Source: Pseudomonas sp. WJP1 | GTDB lineage: Bacteria; Pseudomonadota; Gammaproteobacteria; Pseudomonadales; Pseudomonadaceae | Assembly (NCBI RefSeq): GCF_028471945.1 | Contig: NZ_CP110128.1 | Span: forward strand, 236,501-300,500 | DNA length: 64,000 bases | Reading direction: 5' to 3' | Shown: positions 54,355 through 63,642 of the stretch, piece by piece | Numbering within the stretch: the first letter of the stretch is position 1 | Layout of the letters: each line of letters opens with the position of its first letter | The notes under the pieces: model-generated | Databases searched by the model: none | Told to the model about the DNA's origin: nothing | Seen by the model: the letters and a program-made list of their open reading frames with translations, nothing else | Program-made: the position numbers and the translations under genes

Positions 54355-55407
54355 TCACGGGTCCTGATGAAGCCGCTCTTCAAGTACCGCCCGCTCTCGA
54401 TCCAGTTCTGCACGTAACTCTTCCTCGCTCGGCAGTACCAGTTGGTATTTGCTGGCAAACAATTGTTCGTTGCCCTCCAGCACTGAGTAACGCACGACGG
54501 ACTCATCCTTTTGCGCGCAGAGAATGATACCAACGGTAGGGCTGTCTTCTTCTCCGCGCTTGAGGTCGTCGTACATACGTACGTACATGTCCATCTGGCC
54601 CACATCCTGATGGGTCAGTTCACCACGCTTGATATCGAAGATGACGAAGCATTTGAGCAGGTAGTTGTAAAAGACCAGATCGATGTAGAAGTCCTTGCTG
54701 TCGGTGCTGATGCGCTGCTGACGGGCGATGAAGGCAAAGCCTTTGCCCAGTTCGAGCAGGAAACCCTGCAATTGTTCGATCAGTGCCTGTTCGATCTCGC
54801 TTTCCTGAAGCCTGCTGGCGCTGGGCAGACCAAGGAACTCCAGCACAACCGGGTCTCGGATGAAATCCCGAGGGCTGGCCTTCATTTGCTGGATATTGGT
54901 GGTTGCTTCCTGCTGAACGGCACAGCGGTCGCGGCTCGTCAAAAGGCGTTCGTAGTACAGGGTGTTGATCTGGCGCTCCAGCGCTCGGCTTGACCAGTTC
55001 TGGGTAGCAGACTCGTTCATGTACCAGAGGCGTGCGTTTTCGTTGTCGACTCTTAACAGCCTGCGGTAATGGGTCCAGCTCAATTCGTGACGCAGTGCGT
55101 CACAAATTGGGAACGCTTGATAGAACAGGCGCATGTAACGAAGGTTGGAGGCGTCAAAGCCCTTGCCAAATTCCGCGGTCAGTACCTTGGCCAAGGTCGG
55201 AAGCAATTGTTTTCCATAGCCCGCACGCCGAGCCCCTTCCTGCTCGAACTCGACAATATACCGACCAATCTGCCAGCAGGTTTGCACTTGAATGGTATCG
55301 ACCGCGCGCAACACTTTCTGCCGTGCCTGGCGAATCAACTCACCCAGATCGCCAAGCAGTGAGGTGATTTGTGGGTCTTGTGTGTCATCGGGTATGAGGG
55401 CGCTCAT
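54355..55407 (-). CDS. DUF1016/YhcG PD-(D/E)xK nuclease-like protein
   Basis: A 350-residue protein with two halves. The N-terminal DUF1016 part contains TCWQIGRYIVEFEQEGARRA and the C-terminal part KDFYIDLVFYNYLLKCFVIF followed by DIKRGELTHQDVGQMDMY, which looks like a PD-(D/E)xK nuclease core with D...xIK. YhcG family members are uncharacterised nucleases, often associated with mobile or defence gene contexts. Here it stands alone, without restriction, toxin or integrase genes beside it. Confidence 0.82.
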   Translation of the reverse strand: MSALIPDDTQDPQITSLLGDLGELIRQARQKVLRAVDTIQVQTCWQIGRYIVEFEQEGARRAGYGKQLLPTLAKVLTAEFGKGFDASNLRYMRLFYQAFPICDALRHELSWTHYRRLLRVDNENARLWYMNESATQNWSSRALERQINTLYYERLLTSRDRCAVQQEATTNIQQMKASPRDFIRDPVVLEFLGLPSASRLQESEIEQALIEQLQGFLLELGKGFAFIARQQRISTDSKDFYIDLVFYNYLLKCFVIFDIKRGELTHQDVGQMDMYVRMYDDLKRGEEDSPTVGIILCAQKDESVVRYSVLEGNEQLFASKYQLVLPSEEELRAELDRERAVLEERLHQDP

Positions 55408-55669
55408 GAAGTCTTCCGCAGCAGGTTGAACAGGCAGAAGAGAATGGCAAGAGACGATGGGTTGATGATGCAGGGCCCCTCTGAGAAATCCGCAGGATCT
55501 GCCGGTTTAGTGGGAAGGACCTGGCTGATAGCAGTGAAGGCTCATGGAACGATGCATGTAGTACGTTTCGTAGTGCCTTCAAGTACAAATCGTTCTAAAA
55601 CATGACGCCCGCGCCCGAAATCAAAAGTTAAGTAACGATTGGGTTCCGCGGAGCCCGGGAGGCGTCATC
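55408..55669. other. Intergenic spacer upstream of the DUF1016 gene
   Basis: 262 bases between divergent genes. Nothing recognised beyond a ribosome site (GGGAGG) before the plus-strand gene at 55670. Confidence 0.5.
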
Positions 55670-56119
55670 ATGAAGTACGTGCAGACACTGTTCCTGCCCT
55701 TTGTTGTCGCTATCGGCGTGTCGATGTTTCCGGTCATGGGACAGGCCGCCAGCCTCGAGCCGGTCGACACTTCGGGTGTGCAGGTCCAACGGCAAGAACA
55801 AAACGGAATTACCTACCTGTCCGGCGGTATCGGTGAGGATGAGGCCAAGGCAATCCAGCAAACCACGGGTTACAACCTGCATATGACATTCTCTGTCGGT
55901 GCCGGGAATGAATACATTCCGGATGTCAATGTAGCCATTCAAAACGCGCAAGGGAAAAGCGTGTTGACCCTGACTGAGGCGGGTCCACTGGTTTACGTCC
56001 AGCTACCTCCTGGCAAGTACACGGTCGTTGCAACGCGTGCTGGTCAGGAGCGACGCGATACCGCGGATGTTGGTGCGGGGGCTGCACGCAATCTGGTATT
56101 TCACTGGAGTGATACTTAG
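55670..56119 (+). CDS. Exported protein with carboxypeptidase-regulatory-like domain
   Basis: A 149-residue exported protein. Signal peptide MKYVQTLFLPFVVAIGVSMF with cleavage near GQA-ASLE. The mature part resembles a single beta-sandwich of the carboxypeptidase-regulatory-like or transthyretin-like fold, with NVAIQNAQGKSVLTLTEAGP, YVQLPPGKYTVVATRAGQE and a C-terminal NLVFHWSDT. GGGAGG precedes the ATG. The function is unknown; it is a periplasmic or outer-membrane-associated candidate. A strong hairpin follows. Confidence 0.7.
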   Translation: MKYVQTLFLPFVVAIGVSMFPVMGQAASLEPVDTSGVQVQRQEQNGITYLSGGIGEDEAKAIQQTTGYNLHMTFSVGAGNEYIPDVNVAIQNAQGKSVLTLTEAGPLVYVQLPPGKYTVVATRAGQERRDTADVGAGAARNLVFHWSDT

Positions 56120-56160
56120 CCGTGTCGTAAGACGCGAGGTGATTTCGTCAACTCTGAGAT

Positions 56161-56192
56161 CCGCAAACAGCTGCCTTTACGGCTGTTTGCGG
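56161..56192. repeat. Hairpin after exported-protein gene
   Basis: CCGCAAACAGC and GCTGTTTGCGG with a 10-base loop, 42 bases after the stop. There is no T-run behind it, so it is a weak terminator at best. Confidence 0.6.
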
Positions 56193-56333
56193 AGCGCCGC
56201 GTGTTAGCGGCTACCCAGTTTTTTCTTGGGAACCGAGCACATTTTTACTATTTTTCCTCGCCGCGAGAGTAGAGCACCATCCTGCGAAACCAATAAAAAC
56301 TGACCGTATCGGCGGTCGGCATGGGAGTAGCGT

Positions 56334-57824
56334 GTGCTCGATCTCAACTACTGGCAGCAGCGGGCTGCCCGCCAAACATTCATTGAAAATGCCTTGATCG
56401 AAGGGCAGCAGGTCGCGTGCGCCTCGGGTGCGACGTTTGAGGTGATCAATCCGGCGACCAACCAATTGCTGGCCTGTGTCGCCGCATGCGGCGAGGAGGA
56501 AGTGAACCTCGCGGTACGCTCGGCTCGCCAGGCGTTCGAAGAAGGGGCGTGGGCCCGCATGGCCCCGGTGGAACGCAAGAAAATCCTGATCAGGCTCTCC
56601 GAACTGCTCCTGGCCAACCGCGAGGAGCTGGCACTGCTCGACTCGCTGAGCATGGGCAAGCCGGTCATGGATGCCTACAACATCGATGTGCCTGGCGCGG
56701 CCAGTGTGTTCGCCTGGTACGGTGAAGCCGTGGACAAAGTCTACGACCAGGTCGCGCCTACCGCGCGCAATGCCCTCGCCACCATCACGCGAGAGGCCTT
56801 GGGGGTGGTTGCCGCCGTGGTGCCGTGGAATTTCCCGCTGGACATGGCTGCCTGGAAGCTCGCCCCGGCATTGGCCGCGGGCAATAGCGTGGTTCTCAAG
56901 CCCGCTGAGCAATCGCCATTCTCTGCCTTGCGCCTGGGTCAATTGGCGCTCGAGGCCGGCATTCCGAAAGGAGTATTGAATGTTGTTCCGGGCCTGGGCG
57001 AAAGCGCCGGCAAGGCCCTGGGGCTGCATCCGGATGTGGACTGCCTGGTGTTCACCGGCTCGACCCAGGTCGGCAAGTACTTCATGCAGTACTCGGCGCA
57101 GTCCAACCTCAAGCAGGTCTGGTTGGAGTGCGGCGGCAAGAGCCCGAACCTGGTTTTCGAAGATTGCCAGGACCTGGATCTGGCTGCGGAAAAGGCCGCG
57201 TTCGGCATTTTCTTCAACCAGGGCGAGGTCTGCTCGGCCAACTCCCGGCTCTACGTGCAACGTTCTATCCACGACGAGTTCGTCGAGCGCCTGATTGCCA
57301 AGGCTCGGGACTGGATGCCCGGTGATCCGCTGAACCCTGAAAGCAGGGCTGGTGCGATCGTGGACAGCGAGCAAGCCGCCCGCATCATGCAGGCAATCGA
57401 GCAAGCACGGGGTGAAGGCGCGAAACTCCTGGCAGGCGGCGACAGCGTGACGATCAATGGCTCTTCGAACTTCATCCAGCCGACGATTTTCGCTGGCGTG
57501 AATAAAAATATGCGCCTGGCGCGAGATGAGATTTTCGGTCCAGTGTTAGCCATCAGCGCCTTCGACTCCGAAGAGGAGGCTATCCAGCTGGCCAACGACA
57601 GCATCTACGGTCTGGCCGCGTCAGTCTGGAGCGATGACCTGAACCGCGCTCATCGTGTGGCCCGGGCATTGAAGGCCGGGACTGTCTCGGTCAACACCAT
57701 GGACGCACTGGACGTCGCCATTCCTTTCGGTGGTGGCAAGCAGTCCGGCTTCGGGCGCGACCTTTCCCTGCATGCGTTCGACAAGTACACGCAACTTAAA
57801 ACCACCTGGTTCCAGCTCCGTTAA
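56334..57824 (+). CDS. NAD(P)-dependent aldehyde dehydrogenase (PuuC/KauB-like)
   Basis: A 496-residue ALDH. The catalytic Cys300 is in FFNQGEVCSANSR and the general-base Glu in VWLECGGKSPNLVFED. The cofactor motif is FTGSTQVGKYF. GTG at 56334 is preceded by GGGAG. It opens a module with a LuxR regulator, a class III aminotransferase and an APC permease, which suggests it oxidises an aminoaldehyde such as 4-aminobutanal or 3-aminopropanal from a polyamine. PuuC and KauB are the nearest named relatives by eye. Confidence 0.88.
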   Translation: MLDLNYWQQRAARQTFIENALIEGQQVACASGATFEVINPATNQLLACVAACGEEEVNLAVRSARQAFEEGAWARMAPVERKKILIRLSELLLANREELALLDSLSMGKPVMDAYNIDVPGAASVFAWYGEAVDKVYDQVAPTARNALATITREALGVVAAVVPWNFPLDMAAWKLAPALAAGNSVVLKPAEQSPFSALRLGQLALEAGIPKGVLNVVPGLGESAGKALGLHPDVDCLVFTGSTQVGKYFMQYSAQSNLKQVWLECGGKSPNLVFEDCQDLDLAAEKAAFGIFFNQGEVCSANSRLYVQRSIHDEFVERLIAKARDWMPGDPLNPESRAGAIVDSEQAARIMQAIEQARGEGAKLLAGGDSVTINGSSNFIQPTIFAGVNKNMRLARDEIFGPVLAISAFDSEEEAIQLANDSIYGLAASVWSDDLNRAHRVARALKAGTVSVNTMDALDVAIPFGGGKQSGFGRDLSLHAFDKYTQLKTTWFQLR

Positions 57825-57874
57825 CGTCGCTTCCATCGGCCACGTCGCAAGGCGTGGCAGGGAAAAAACCATCT

Positions 57875-57904
57875 GCACGCACTCCCCGGAGTGGCGTGCT
57901 TTTC
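57875..57904 (+). terminator. Terminator after aldehyde dehydrogenase
   Basis: GCACGC-ACTCC and GGAGT-G-GCGTGC arms with a T-run (CTTTT) and a short loop, one bulged G. About 50 bases after the ALDH stop. Confidence 0.6.
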
Positions 57905-58061
57905 CTGCTTGTGGGGCAGCTGGGGCGATCATCCGACACCCTTTGGTCGACTCACCCTAACGGGTGATATCGGCACTTTTGCGAGCGTGGGAACATCATT
58001 TCAACCCCGGCACCAGTAAACCTTGTGTCGCTCCCAACCGTTCTTTTGGCGAGTCTTTGAA

Positions 58062-58901
58062 GTGGAAAACGACCGGTTTGTTTCTGCGCAATGGTTCGAA
58101 CAGATGGCCAAGGTGACCGAGAGTATCGGTCAACCGGGATTCACCGCGACGCTGTTCGAAACCCTGGGCTGTATCTGGCCCATCCAGGCGACGACGCTGT
58201 ACCAGTATCCGCATGGCGGCATGCCCAGCGCGCTGTTCGAGCTTGATGGGCCGTGGCTGCCGCAAGGCAATGTGCGCCAGTACCTGTCCGGGTTCTATCT
58301 GCTCGACCCGTTCTACGGCGCCTGTGTGGAAGGTTTCAGCTCCGGTTGCTACGACCTCGCCGAGGTCGCTCCCGACCACTTCGAACTCAGCGAGTACTAC
58401 CAGTCGTTCTATCGCCACTCGCACCTGCAGGATGAGTTGAACTACATCCTGCAGTTGTCTCCCGGGCTGAGCCTGGCGGTCTCACTGGCGTTCACGGAAA
58501 AACTGGACGCCGCCACGACGCAGCAGTTCAAGTGCATCGCCCCTTGGGTCCTGACCTTGCTGAGAAAGCATTTTGTTGGCCTGGACACGCGCGGCGTCCG
58601 CTTCGAAAACCTGCTGGAGCAGCGCATCCACTCGGCACTGGATAACTTCGGCTCGTCGATCCTGACCGAGCGCGAATGCCGAATCGCCCAACTGATCCTG
58701 CGTGGCCATTCGACCCGCTCCCTGGCCGAGCGCCTCGGGGTATCGGAGGACACCATCAAGTCTCACCGCAAGAACGTCTACTGCAAGCTCGACATCGGCA
58801 CGCAATCGGAGTTGTTCTCACTGTTCATCGATTCGTTGGCCGAAGCCCAGGGCGTGCTCAGCAAAGACCCGCTTGAAAGCTACATGAGCAAGAGCCGCTG
58901 A
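58062..58901 (+). CDS. LuxR-family transcriptional regulator
   Basis: About 279 residues from the GTG at 58062 (VENDRFV). The upstream in-frame part to 58023 begins with TTG and looks less like protein. The N-terminal region (to about 200) has no clear autoinducer-binding signature; the C-terminal LuxR helix-turn-helix is clear: LTERECRIAQLILRGHSTRS, then SLAERLGVSEDTIKSHRKNV. It lies inside the amine-catabolism module and may activate it on its substrate. Effector unknown. Confidence 0.82.
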   Translation: MENDRFVSAQWFEQMAKVTESIGQPGFTATLFETLGCIWPIQATTLYQYPHGGMPSALFELDGPWLPQGNVRQYLSGFYLLDPFYGACVEGFSSGCYDLAEVAPDHFELSEYYQSFYRHSHLQDELNYILQLSPGLSLAVSLAFTEKLDAATTQQFKCIAPWVLTLLRKHFVGLDTRGVRFENLLEQRIHSALDNFGSSILTERECRIAQLILRGHSTRSLAERLGVSEDTIKSHRKNVYCKLDIGTQSELFSLFIDSLAEAQGVLSKDPLESYMSKSR

Positions 58902-58949
58902 GCGGACTTGCTACCCCTCGCGTGACTACCAACAAAAGAGAAAAAAGCC

Positions 58950-60332
58950 ATGAATGCACCCTTCGAACCGAAACGGCAGACTCAGGATTATCAGAAGTCC
59001 GATGCAGCCCACCATATCCACGCGTTCGTGGATCAAAAAGCGCTCAATGCCGAAGGTCCTCGAGTGATGGTACGCGGCGAGAGACTGTATCTCTGGGACA
59101 ACGACGACAAGCGTTACCTGGACGGCATGTCGGGCCTGTGGTGCACCCAGCTTGGCTATGGTCGCAAGGACCTGACCGCGGCGGCTGCTGCGCAGATGGA
59201 CCAGTTGCCGTACTACAACATGTTCTTCCACACCACCCACCCAGCGGTGATCGAGCTGTCCGAGCTGCTGTTCAGCCTCCTGCCTGGCCACTACAGCCAC
59301 GTCATTTACACCAACTCCGGCTCCGAAGCGAACGAGGTGCTGATCCGTACCGTTCGCCGTTACTGGCAGGTCGTCGGCAAGCCACAGAAGAAGATCATGA
59401 TCGGCCGCTGGAACGGTTATCACGGCTCGACCCTGGCGGCCACTGCGCTGGGCGGGATGAAGTTCATGCACGAGATGGGTGGCCCCATTCCGGACGTCGC
59501 GCACATCGATGAGCCTTACTGGTTTGCCCAGGGCGGCGAACTGACCCCGGCCGAGTTCGGTCGTCGCTGTGCCTTGCAGCTGGAAGAGAAGATTCTTGAA
59601 CTGGGCGCCGAAAATGTCGCGGGCTTTATCGCCGAGCCTTTCCAGGGTGCTGGTGGCATGATCTTCCCGCCTGAGAGCTACTGGCCGGAAATCCAGCGCA
59701 TCTGCCGCCAATACGATGTGCTGCTGTGTGCCGATGAAGTGATCGGTGGCTTCGGTCGCACGGGCGAGTGGTTCGCCCACCAGTACTTCGGTTTCGAGCC
59801 GGACACCCTGTCGATCGCCAAGGGCCTGACCTCCGGCTACGTGCCGATGGGTGGCCTGGTGCTGGGCAAGCGCATTGCCGATGCGCTGGTGGAGCAGGGC
59901 GGCGTTTTCGCCCACGGCCTGACTTATTCCGGGCACCCGGTGGCGGCCGCGGTGGCGCTCGCCAACCTCAAGGCGCTGCGTGATGAAGGCATCGTGCGCC
60001 AGGTGAAGGAGGATACCGGGCCGTACTTGCAGCAGCTTCTGCGCGAGGTGTTCGGCAACCACCCGATGATCGGCGAGATCCAGGGCGCGGGCCTGGTCGC
60101 GGCCTTGCAGTTCGCCGAGGACAAGGCTACGCGCAAGCGCTTCGCCAACGAAAACGACCTGGCCTGGCAGTGCCGCACCTTTGGTTTTGAAGAGGGTGTG
60201 ATCATTCGCTCGACCCTGGGCCGCATGATCATGGCGCCGGCGCTTGTGGCAACGCGCGCCGAGCTGGACGAGCTGGTTGAAAAGACCCGCATCGCGGTCG
60301 ACCGCACTGCACGGATCGCGGGAAAGCTCTGA
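58950..60332 (+). CDS. Class III aminotransferase (polyamine:pyruvate, SpuC-like)
   Basis: A 460-residue PLP enzyme. The N-terminal region MSGLWCTQLGYGRKDLTA and TNSGSEANEVLIRTVRRYW are family-typical, followed by IGRWNGYHGST, CADEVIGGFGRTGEWF and the PLP Lys291 in LSIAKGLTSGYVPMGG. Such enzymes transaminate putrescine, cadaverine or other polyamines with pyruvate. It sits in the ALDH-LuxR-aminotransferase-permease order, which fits amine to amino-aldehyde to amino acid. The ribosome site is GAGA-rich and AA-rich, possibly a Crc-target leader. Confidence 0.88.
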   Translation: MNAPFEPKRQTQDYQKSDAAHHIHAFVDQKALNAEGPRVMVRGERLYLWDNDDKRYLDGMSGLWCTQLGYGRKDLTAAAAAQMDQLPYYNMFFHTTHPAVIELSELLFSLLPGHYSHVIYTNSGSEANEVLIRTVRRYWQVVGKPQKKIMIGRWNGYHGSTLAATALGGMKFMHEMGGPIPDVAHIDEPYWFAQGGELTPAEFGRRCALQLEEKILELGAENVAGFIAEPFQGAGGMIFPPESYWPEIQRICRQYDVLLCADEVIGGFGRTGEWFAHQYFGFEPDTLSIAKGLTSGYVPMGGLVLGKRIADALVEQGGVFAHGLTYSGHPVAAAVALANLKALRDEGIVRQVKEDTGPYLQQLLREVFGNHPMIGEIQGAGLVAALQFAEDKATRKRFANENDLAWQCRTFGFEEGVIIRSTLGRMIMAPALVATRAELDELVEKTRIAVDRTARIAGKL

Positions 60333-60412
60333 AGTCATCTGTGGGCCAACCCATGCACGGGGTGGTGATCGACAGCGTTACACCGCCCTGCATGCATATC
60401 GATTGAACTGAG

Positions 60413-60433
60413 GCTGCCGGAAATCGGGCAGCC
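60413..60433. repeat. Hairpin between aminotransferase and permease
   Basis: GGCTGCCGG and CGGGCAGCC around AAAT. No T-run, so it may be an mRNA processing or stability element between the two genes. Confidence 0.45.
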
Positions 60434-60515
60434 CACCCTTCAGCAGATCATTCACTAACGGTGTCCGTTCTTCGGATACCGCAGCGTCCTGCATTCAAAT
60501 TTTCAGGAGTCAGCA

Positions 60516-61889
60516 ATGATTACAACAACAAGCGTGGCCGATACTCCTTCCCATCATTCCTCGGCGGATTCGCCTGGCAAGTTTCGACAATCCCTCGGGC
60601 TTACCGGGCTGGTCCTCTTCGGCCTGGCGTACATGGTTCCGCTGGCGGTGTTCACCACCTATGGCCTGGTGACCCAGATGACCAAGGGTCACCTGCCTAC
60701 CGCCTACCTGCTGACCCTCGCCGCCATGCTGCTGACCGCCTACAGCTACGGACGCATGGTGCAGGCGCATCCGTATTCGGGATCGGTGTACTCCTATACG
60801 CGAAAGGCCTTCGGTACCTACTTTGGCTTTATGGCCGGCTGGACCTTGTTGCTGGACTATATCTTCCTGCCGCTGCTCAGTTATCTGCTGATCGGCATCT
60901 ACATGTCCGAGTACTTCCCCGCGGTTCCCGCTGCGGTGTGGGTGGTCGGCTCCATTGCGCTGGTGACCTTCCTCAACCTGATCGGCATCGAATCCATCAC
61001 CCGGGTCAACTTGCTGCTCGTGGTTGTCCAGTTGGTCTTCATCGTGGTGTTCGTTGCCTTGTCGATCCACAACCTGGGGGATCAGTCCGAGCCGGTTTCG
61101 CTGCTCGCACCCTTTCACCATGAGGGCTTCAGCGTCCCGCTGATCATGACCGGCGCGGCGGTCCTGTGTCTGTCCTTCCTCGGCTTTGACGCCGTGTCGA
61201 CCATGGCCGAGGAGACACCCAACCCACGGCGTCTCATCCCCCTCGCCATCATGGTGGTGAGCCTGCTCGGTGGCCTGCTGTTTGTCCTCGTTTCGTATTT
61301 CGCGCAAATGGTTTATCCGGAATGGAACACCTTTGCCGACCCGGACTCTGCGTCGCTGGACGTCATGCGCCGCGTGGGGGGTGAGCTGCTGGTGACCGCC
61401 TTTACCGCCACTTACGTGGCCGGATGTTTTGCCTCGGCGATGGTCTCCCAGGCCAGCGTCTCCCGGGTGCTGTTCGCCATGGGCCGGGACGGCGCGCTGC
61501 CCCGGGTGTTCGGCAGGCTGGTGTCGAAGAAACGGGTGCCGGCCACCGCGATCATGCTGGTCAGCCTGTTCTCGCTGATTGCCCTGTTCATCACCCTGGA
61601 TACCGTCGCCAACATGATCAGCTTCGGTGCGCTCTTCGCGTTCTCGGCGGTGAATCTGGCAGTCATCAAGCATTACCTGGTCGACCAGAAGCTGCGCGGC
61701 CTGCGCAATGGCCTGTTATACGGCGCGGTGCCGGCCCTGGGGTTCCTCAGCACCATTTGGCTGTGGACCAGCCTGTCCAGCATGTCGTTCATGATTGGCC
61801 TGTGCTGGATGGGCCTGGGGCTCATTTGTTTGCTGGGCGTTACCCGTGGGTTCCGAATGAAGCTGCCGGAGTTGCAGATGGCGGAGTGA
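60516..61889 (+). CDS. APC-superfamily permease (PuuP-like)
   Basis: A 457-residue permease with about 12 membrane helices, starting with QSLGLTGLVLFGLAYMVPLA after an N-terminal tail. The pattern VLCLSFLGFDAVSTMAEE is typical of PuuP/YeeF-type amine and amino-acid permeases. CAGGAG precedes the ATG at 60516. It completes the module and may import the amine. AACAACAA lies at the start codon (60524-60531), which matches the Hfq/Crc motif AAnAAnAA. Confidence 0.85.
   Translation: MITTTSVADTPSHHSSADSPGKFRQSLGLTGLVLFGLAYMVPLAVFTTYGLVTQMTKGHLPTAYLLTLAAMLLTAYSYGRMVQAHPYSGSVYSYTRKAFGTYFGFMAGWTLLLDYIFLPLLSYLLIGIYMSEYFPAVPAAVWVVGSIALVTFLNLIGIESITRVNLLLVVVQLVFIVVFVALSIHNLGDQSEPVSLLAPFHHEGFSVPLIMTGAAVLCLSFLGFDAVSTMAEETPNPRRLIPLAIMVVSLLGGLLFVLVSYFAQMVYPEWNTFADPDSASLDVMRRVGGELLVTAFTATYVAGCFASAMVSQASVSRVLFAMGRDGALPRVFGRLVSKKRVPATAIMLVSLFSLIALFITLDTVANMISFGALFAFSAVNLAVIKHYLVDQKLRGLRNGLLYGAVPALGFLSTIWLWTSLSSMSFMIGLCWMGLGLICLLGVTRGFRMKLPELQMAE
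60524..60531 (+). promoter_or_regulatory. Hfq/Crc-like CA motif at permease start
   Basis: AACAACAA fits AAnAAnAA, the A-rich motif bound by Hfq with Crc in Pseudomonas for catabolite repression, overlapping codons 3-5 of the permease. Functional effect is an inference. Confidence 0.45.
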
Positions 61890-62057
61890 TCAGTGGTATG
61901 ACAGTGCGCAGCGTTTCCGGCCGCTGAGGCGGGGACGCCCCCTGTGATCGCCCACCAGGCTTTCACGGGGGGGCTTATCGCGGGCAAGCAGATTTCCAGA
62001 TCGGGCGGGATCTGCTCACATGGGTTTGGGCTTGGAAGGGAACGAAGCGTAGAAAGC

Positions 62058-62084
62058 AAAAAACCCGCACTAGGCGGGTTTTTT
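62058..62084. terminator. Bidirectional terminator near tRNA-Phe
   Basis: AAAAAACCCGC, ACTAG and GCGGGTTTTTT, with runs on both sides, 169 bases after the permease stop and next to the tRNA-Phe 3' end. It likely ends both the permease mRNA and the tRNA transcript. Confidence 0.88.
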
Positions 62085-62126
62085 GTGTGCTTTCAGGTGT
62101 GCTTGGCATCACCTGAAAACGAAAGG

Positions 62127-62202
62127 TGGTGCCCAGAGACGGAATCGAACCGCCGACACGGGGATTTTCAATCCCCTGCTCTACCGACTGAGCTATCTGG
62201 GC
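62127..62202 (-). tRNA. tRNA-Phe (GAA anticodon)
   Basis: On the minus strand GCCCAGATAGCTCAGTCGG opens a complete 76-base tRNA with encoded CCA. The anticodon loop ATTGAAAAT carries GAA, decoding UUC/UUU. The T-loop GGTTCGATTCC is intact. Confidence 0.95.
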
Positions 62203-62305
62203 AACGGGGCGCATTAAACGGGTTTTTCAGGGGGTCGTCAAGCAAGTTATCAAAAAAAATTTAATTATTACCGTCGCTTACGATCCGACCCCCGATTTTA
62301 CGGGC

Positions 62306-62578
62306 TTACTCGGCAGGCGGCACGTAGCCTTCGGCCTTGGCGTAATCCTCGCCGGAGAAGTACTTGTCCATCTCGCCCTGAAGATATTTACGGTCTTCGG
62401 CGTTCATCATGTTCAAGCGCTTTTCGTTGATCAGCAGGGTCTGGTGTTTTTGCCAGTCGGCCCAGGCCTTGGCCGAGACGTGGTCAAAAATGTCCTGGCC
62501 TTTGGCACCCGGGAATGGAGCGCGCTCCAGGGCGGGCAATTCTTCTTTGTACTTGCGGCACATGATGGTGCGGGTCAT
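62306..62578 (-). CDS. yggX: Fe(2+)-trafficking protein YggX
   Basis: A 90-residue cytoplasmic protein involved in protecting iron-sulfur clusters and in iron traffic. It opens [20 protein letters not shown] with the family's Cys at residue 7 and has [16 protein letters not shown] in the centre. It overlaps mutY by 4 bases (ATGA). The mutY-yggX pair is conserved in gamma-proteobacteria and links DNA repair with iron-sulfur maintenance. Confidence 0.95.
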   Translation of the reverse strand: MTRTIMCRKYKEELPALERAPFPGAKGQDIFDHVSAKAWADWQKHQTLLINEKRLNMMNAEDRKYLQGEMDKYFSGEDYAKAEGYVPPAE

Positions 62579-63642
62579 GACGACTCTCCTGCGTTCAATA
62601 CGGCGGCCGCGCGTTCGAGCAAGGTCTTGACCGGGGCGGCAAGGCCCAGGCGCGGCGGGGTGGCGAGGTTATACCAGAGCCAGTCGGCCTCGGCCACGTG
62701 ATGGCCGGCCTCCTGGACCTGAACCAGCCAGGGTTCGATGGATAACTGGAAATGGCTGAAGGTGTGCACCAGGCTCGGCAGTGCCTGCTGGTTGCCCAGC
62801 GCCAGCGAGTGCTGCGAGGCGAGGTGTTGCAGGTCGTCGAGGTCATCGAGTTCCGGCAAGCTCCATAAACCACCCCACAGGCCCGTGGATGGGCGGCGGT
62901 AAAGCAGGATCGCACCTTCGGCATTGGCGAGCATCGGCATCAGCGTGCGTTTCTGCGGGATGGCTTTGCGTGGCTTGGGAATCGGGTAGCGGGTTTCCAG
63001 GCCGAGCATGTGCGCTTCACAGCCCTTTTCCAGCGGGCAGAGCAGGCAGCTCGGCTTGCTGCGGGTGCAGAGCGTGGCGCCCAGGTCCATCATTGCCTGG
63101 GTGTAGGCGTTGACCCGATCGTGCGGGGTAAAGCGCTCAGCGTTCGCCCAAAGCTGTTTGGCGACCTTCGGCTCGCCTGGGTAGCCCTCTTGTGCGGTAA
63201 AGCGCGCCAGCACGCGTTTGACGTTGCCGTCGAGGATGGGCGCGCGCAGGCCCATGCTGATGCTGGCGATCGCACCGGCCGTGGACAGGCCGATGCCGGG
63301 CAGGTCGGTGAGTTTTTCCACGTCCCGGGGAAATTCACCACCGTACTGCTCGACGACGATCTTCGCGGTTTTCTGCAGATTGCGCGCGCGGGTGTAGTAC
63401 CCCAGGCCAGTCCAAAGGTGCAGCACTTCGTCCTCGGGCGCCGCCGCCAGGGCTTCGACTGTCGGCAGCGAAGCCATGAACCGGTCGAAGTAATTCAGCA
63501 CGGTGTTGACCTGGGTTTGCTGCAACATGATTTCCGAGACCCACACCCGATAAGGGGTGATGCCCTGTTGCCAGGGCAAATCGTGGCGGCCGTGGCGGTC
63601 GAACCACTCCAGCACCGCCGTTGAAAACTGCTCGGCTTTCAT
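62575..63642 (-). CDS. mutY: A/G-specific adenine glycosylase MutY
   Basis: A 355-residue glycosylase that removes adenine mispaired with 8-oxoguanine. The catalytic region is [16 protein letters not shown], followed by Hh[13 protein letters not shown] and catalytic Asp in [11 protein letters not shown]. The 4Fe-4S loop has [17 protein letters not shown] (Cys-x6-Cys-x2-Cys-x5-Cys). A Nudix-like C-terminal domain recognises 8-oxoG. The ATG at 63642 overlaps the asmA stop by 4 bases; a longer open frame upstream lies inside asmA. It is coupled to yggX downstream. Confidence 0.96.
   Translation of the reverse strand: MKAEQFSTAVLEWFDRHGRHDLPWQQGITPYRVWVSEIMLQQTQVNTVLNYFDRFMASLPTVEALAAAPEDEVLHLWTGLGYYTRARNLQKTAKIVVEQYGGEFPRDVEKLTDLPGIGLSTAGAIASISMGLRAPILDGNVKRVLARFTAQEGYPGEPKVAKQLWANAERFTPHDRVNAYTQAMMDLGATLCTRSKPSCLLCPLEKGCEAHMLGLETRYPIPKPRKAIPQKRTLMPMLANAEGAILLYRRPSTGLWGGLWSLPELDDLDDLQHLASQHSLALGNQQALPSLVHTFSHFQLSIEPWLVQVQEAGHHVAEADWLWYNLATPPRLGLAAPVKTLLERAAAVLNAGESS

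Noticed and set aside
57978..57988. GGCACTTTTGC as a sigma-54 promoter before the LuxR gene
   Set aside because: GG and GC are only 7 bases apart where 10 are needed.
58023..58061. TTG-initiated extension of the LuxR regulator
   Set aside because: The GTG at 58062 has a GGCGAG-like site and the extension is short and atypical; kept only as an alternative.
61944..62264. 106-codon open frame overlapping tRNA-Phe
   Set aside because: It runs through a terminator and the tRNA gene, so coding is not credible.
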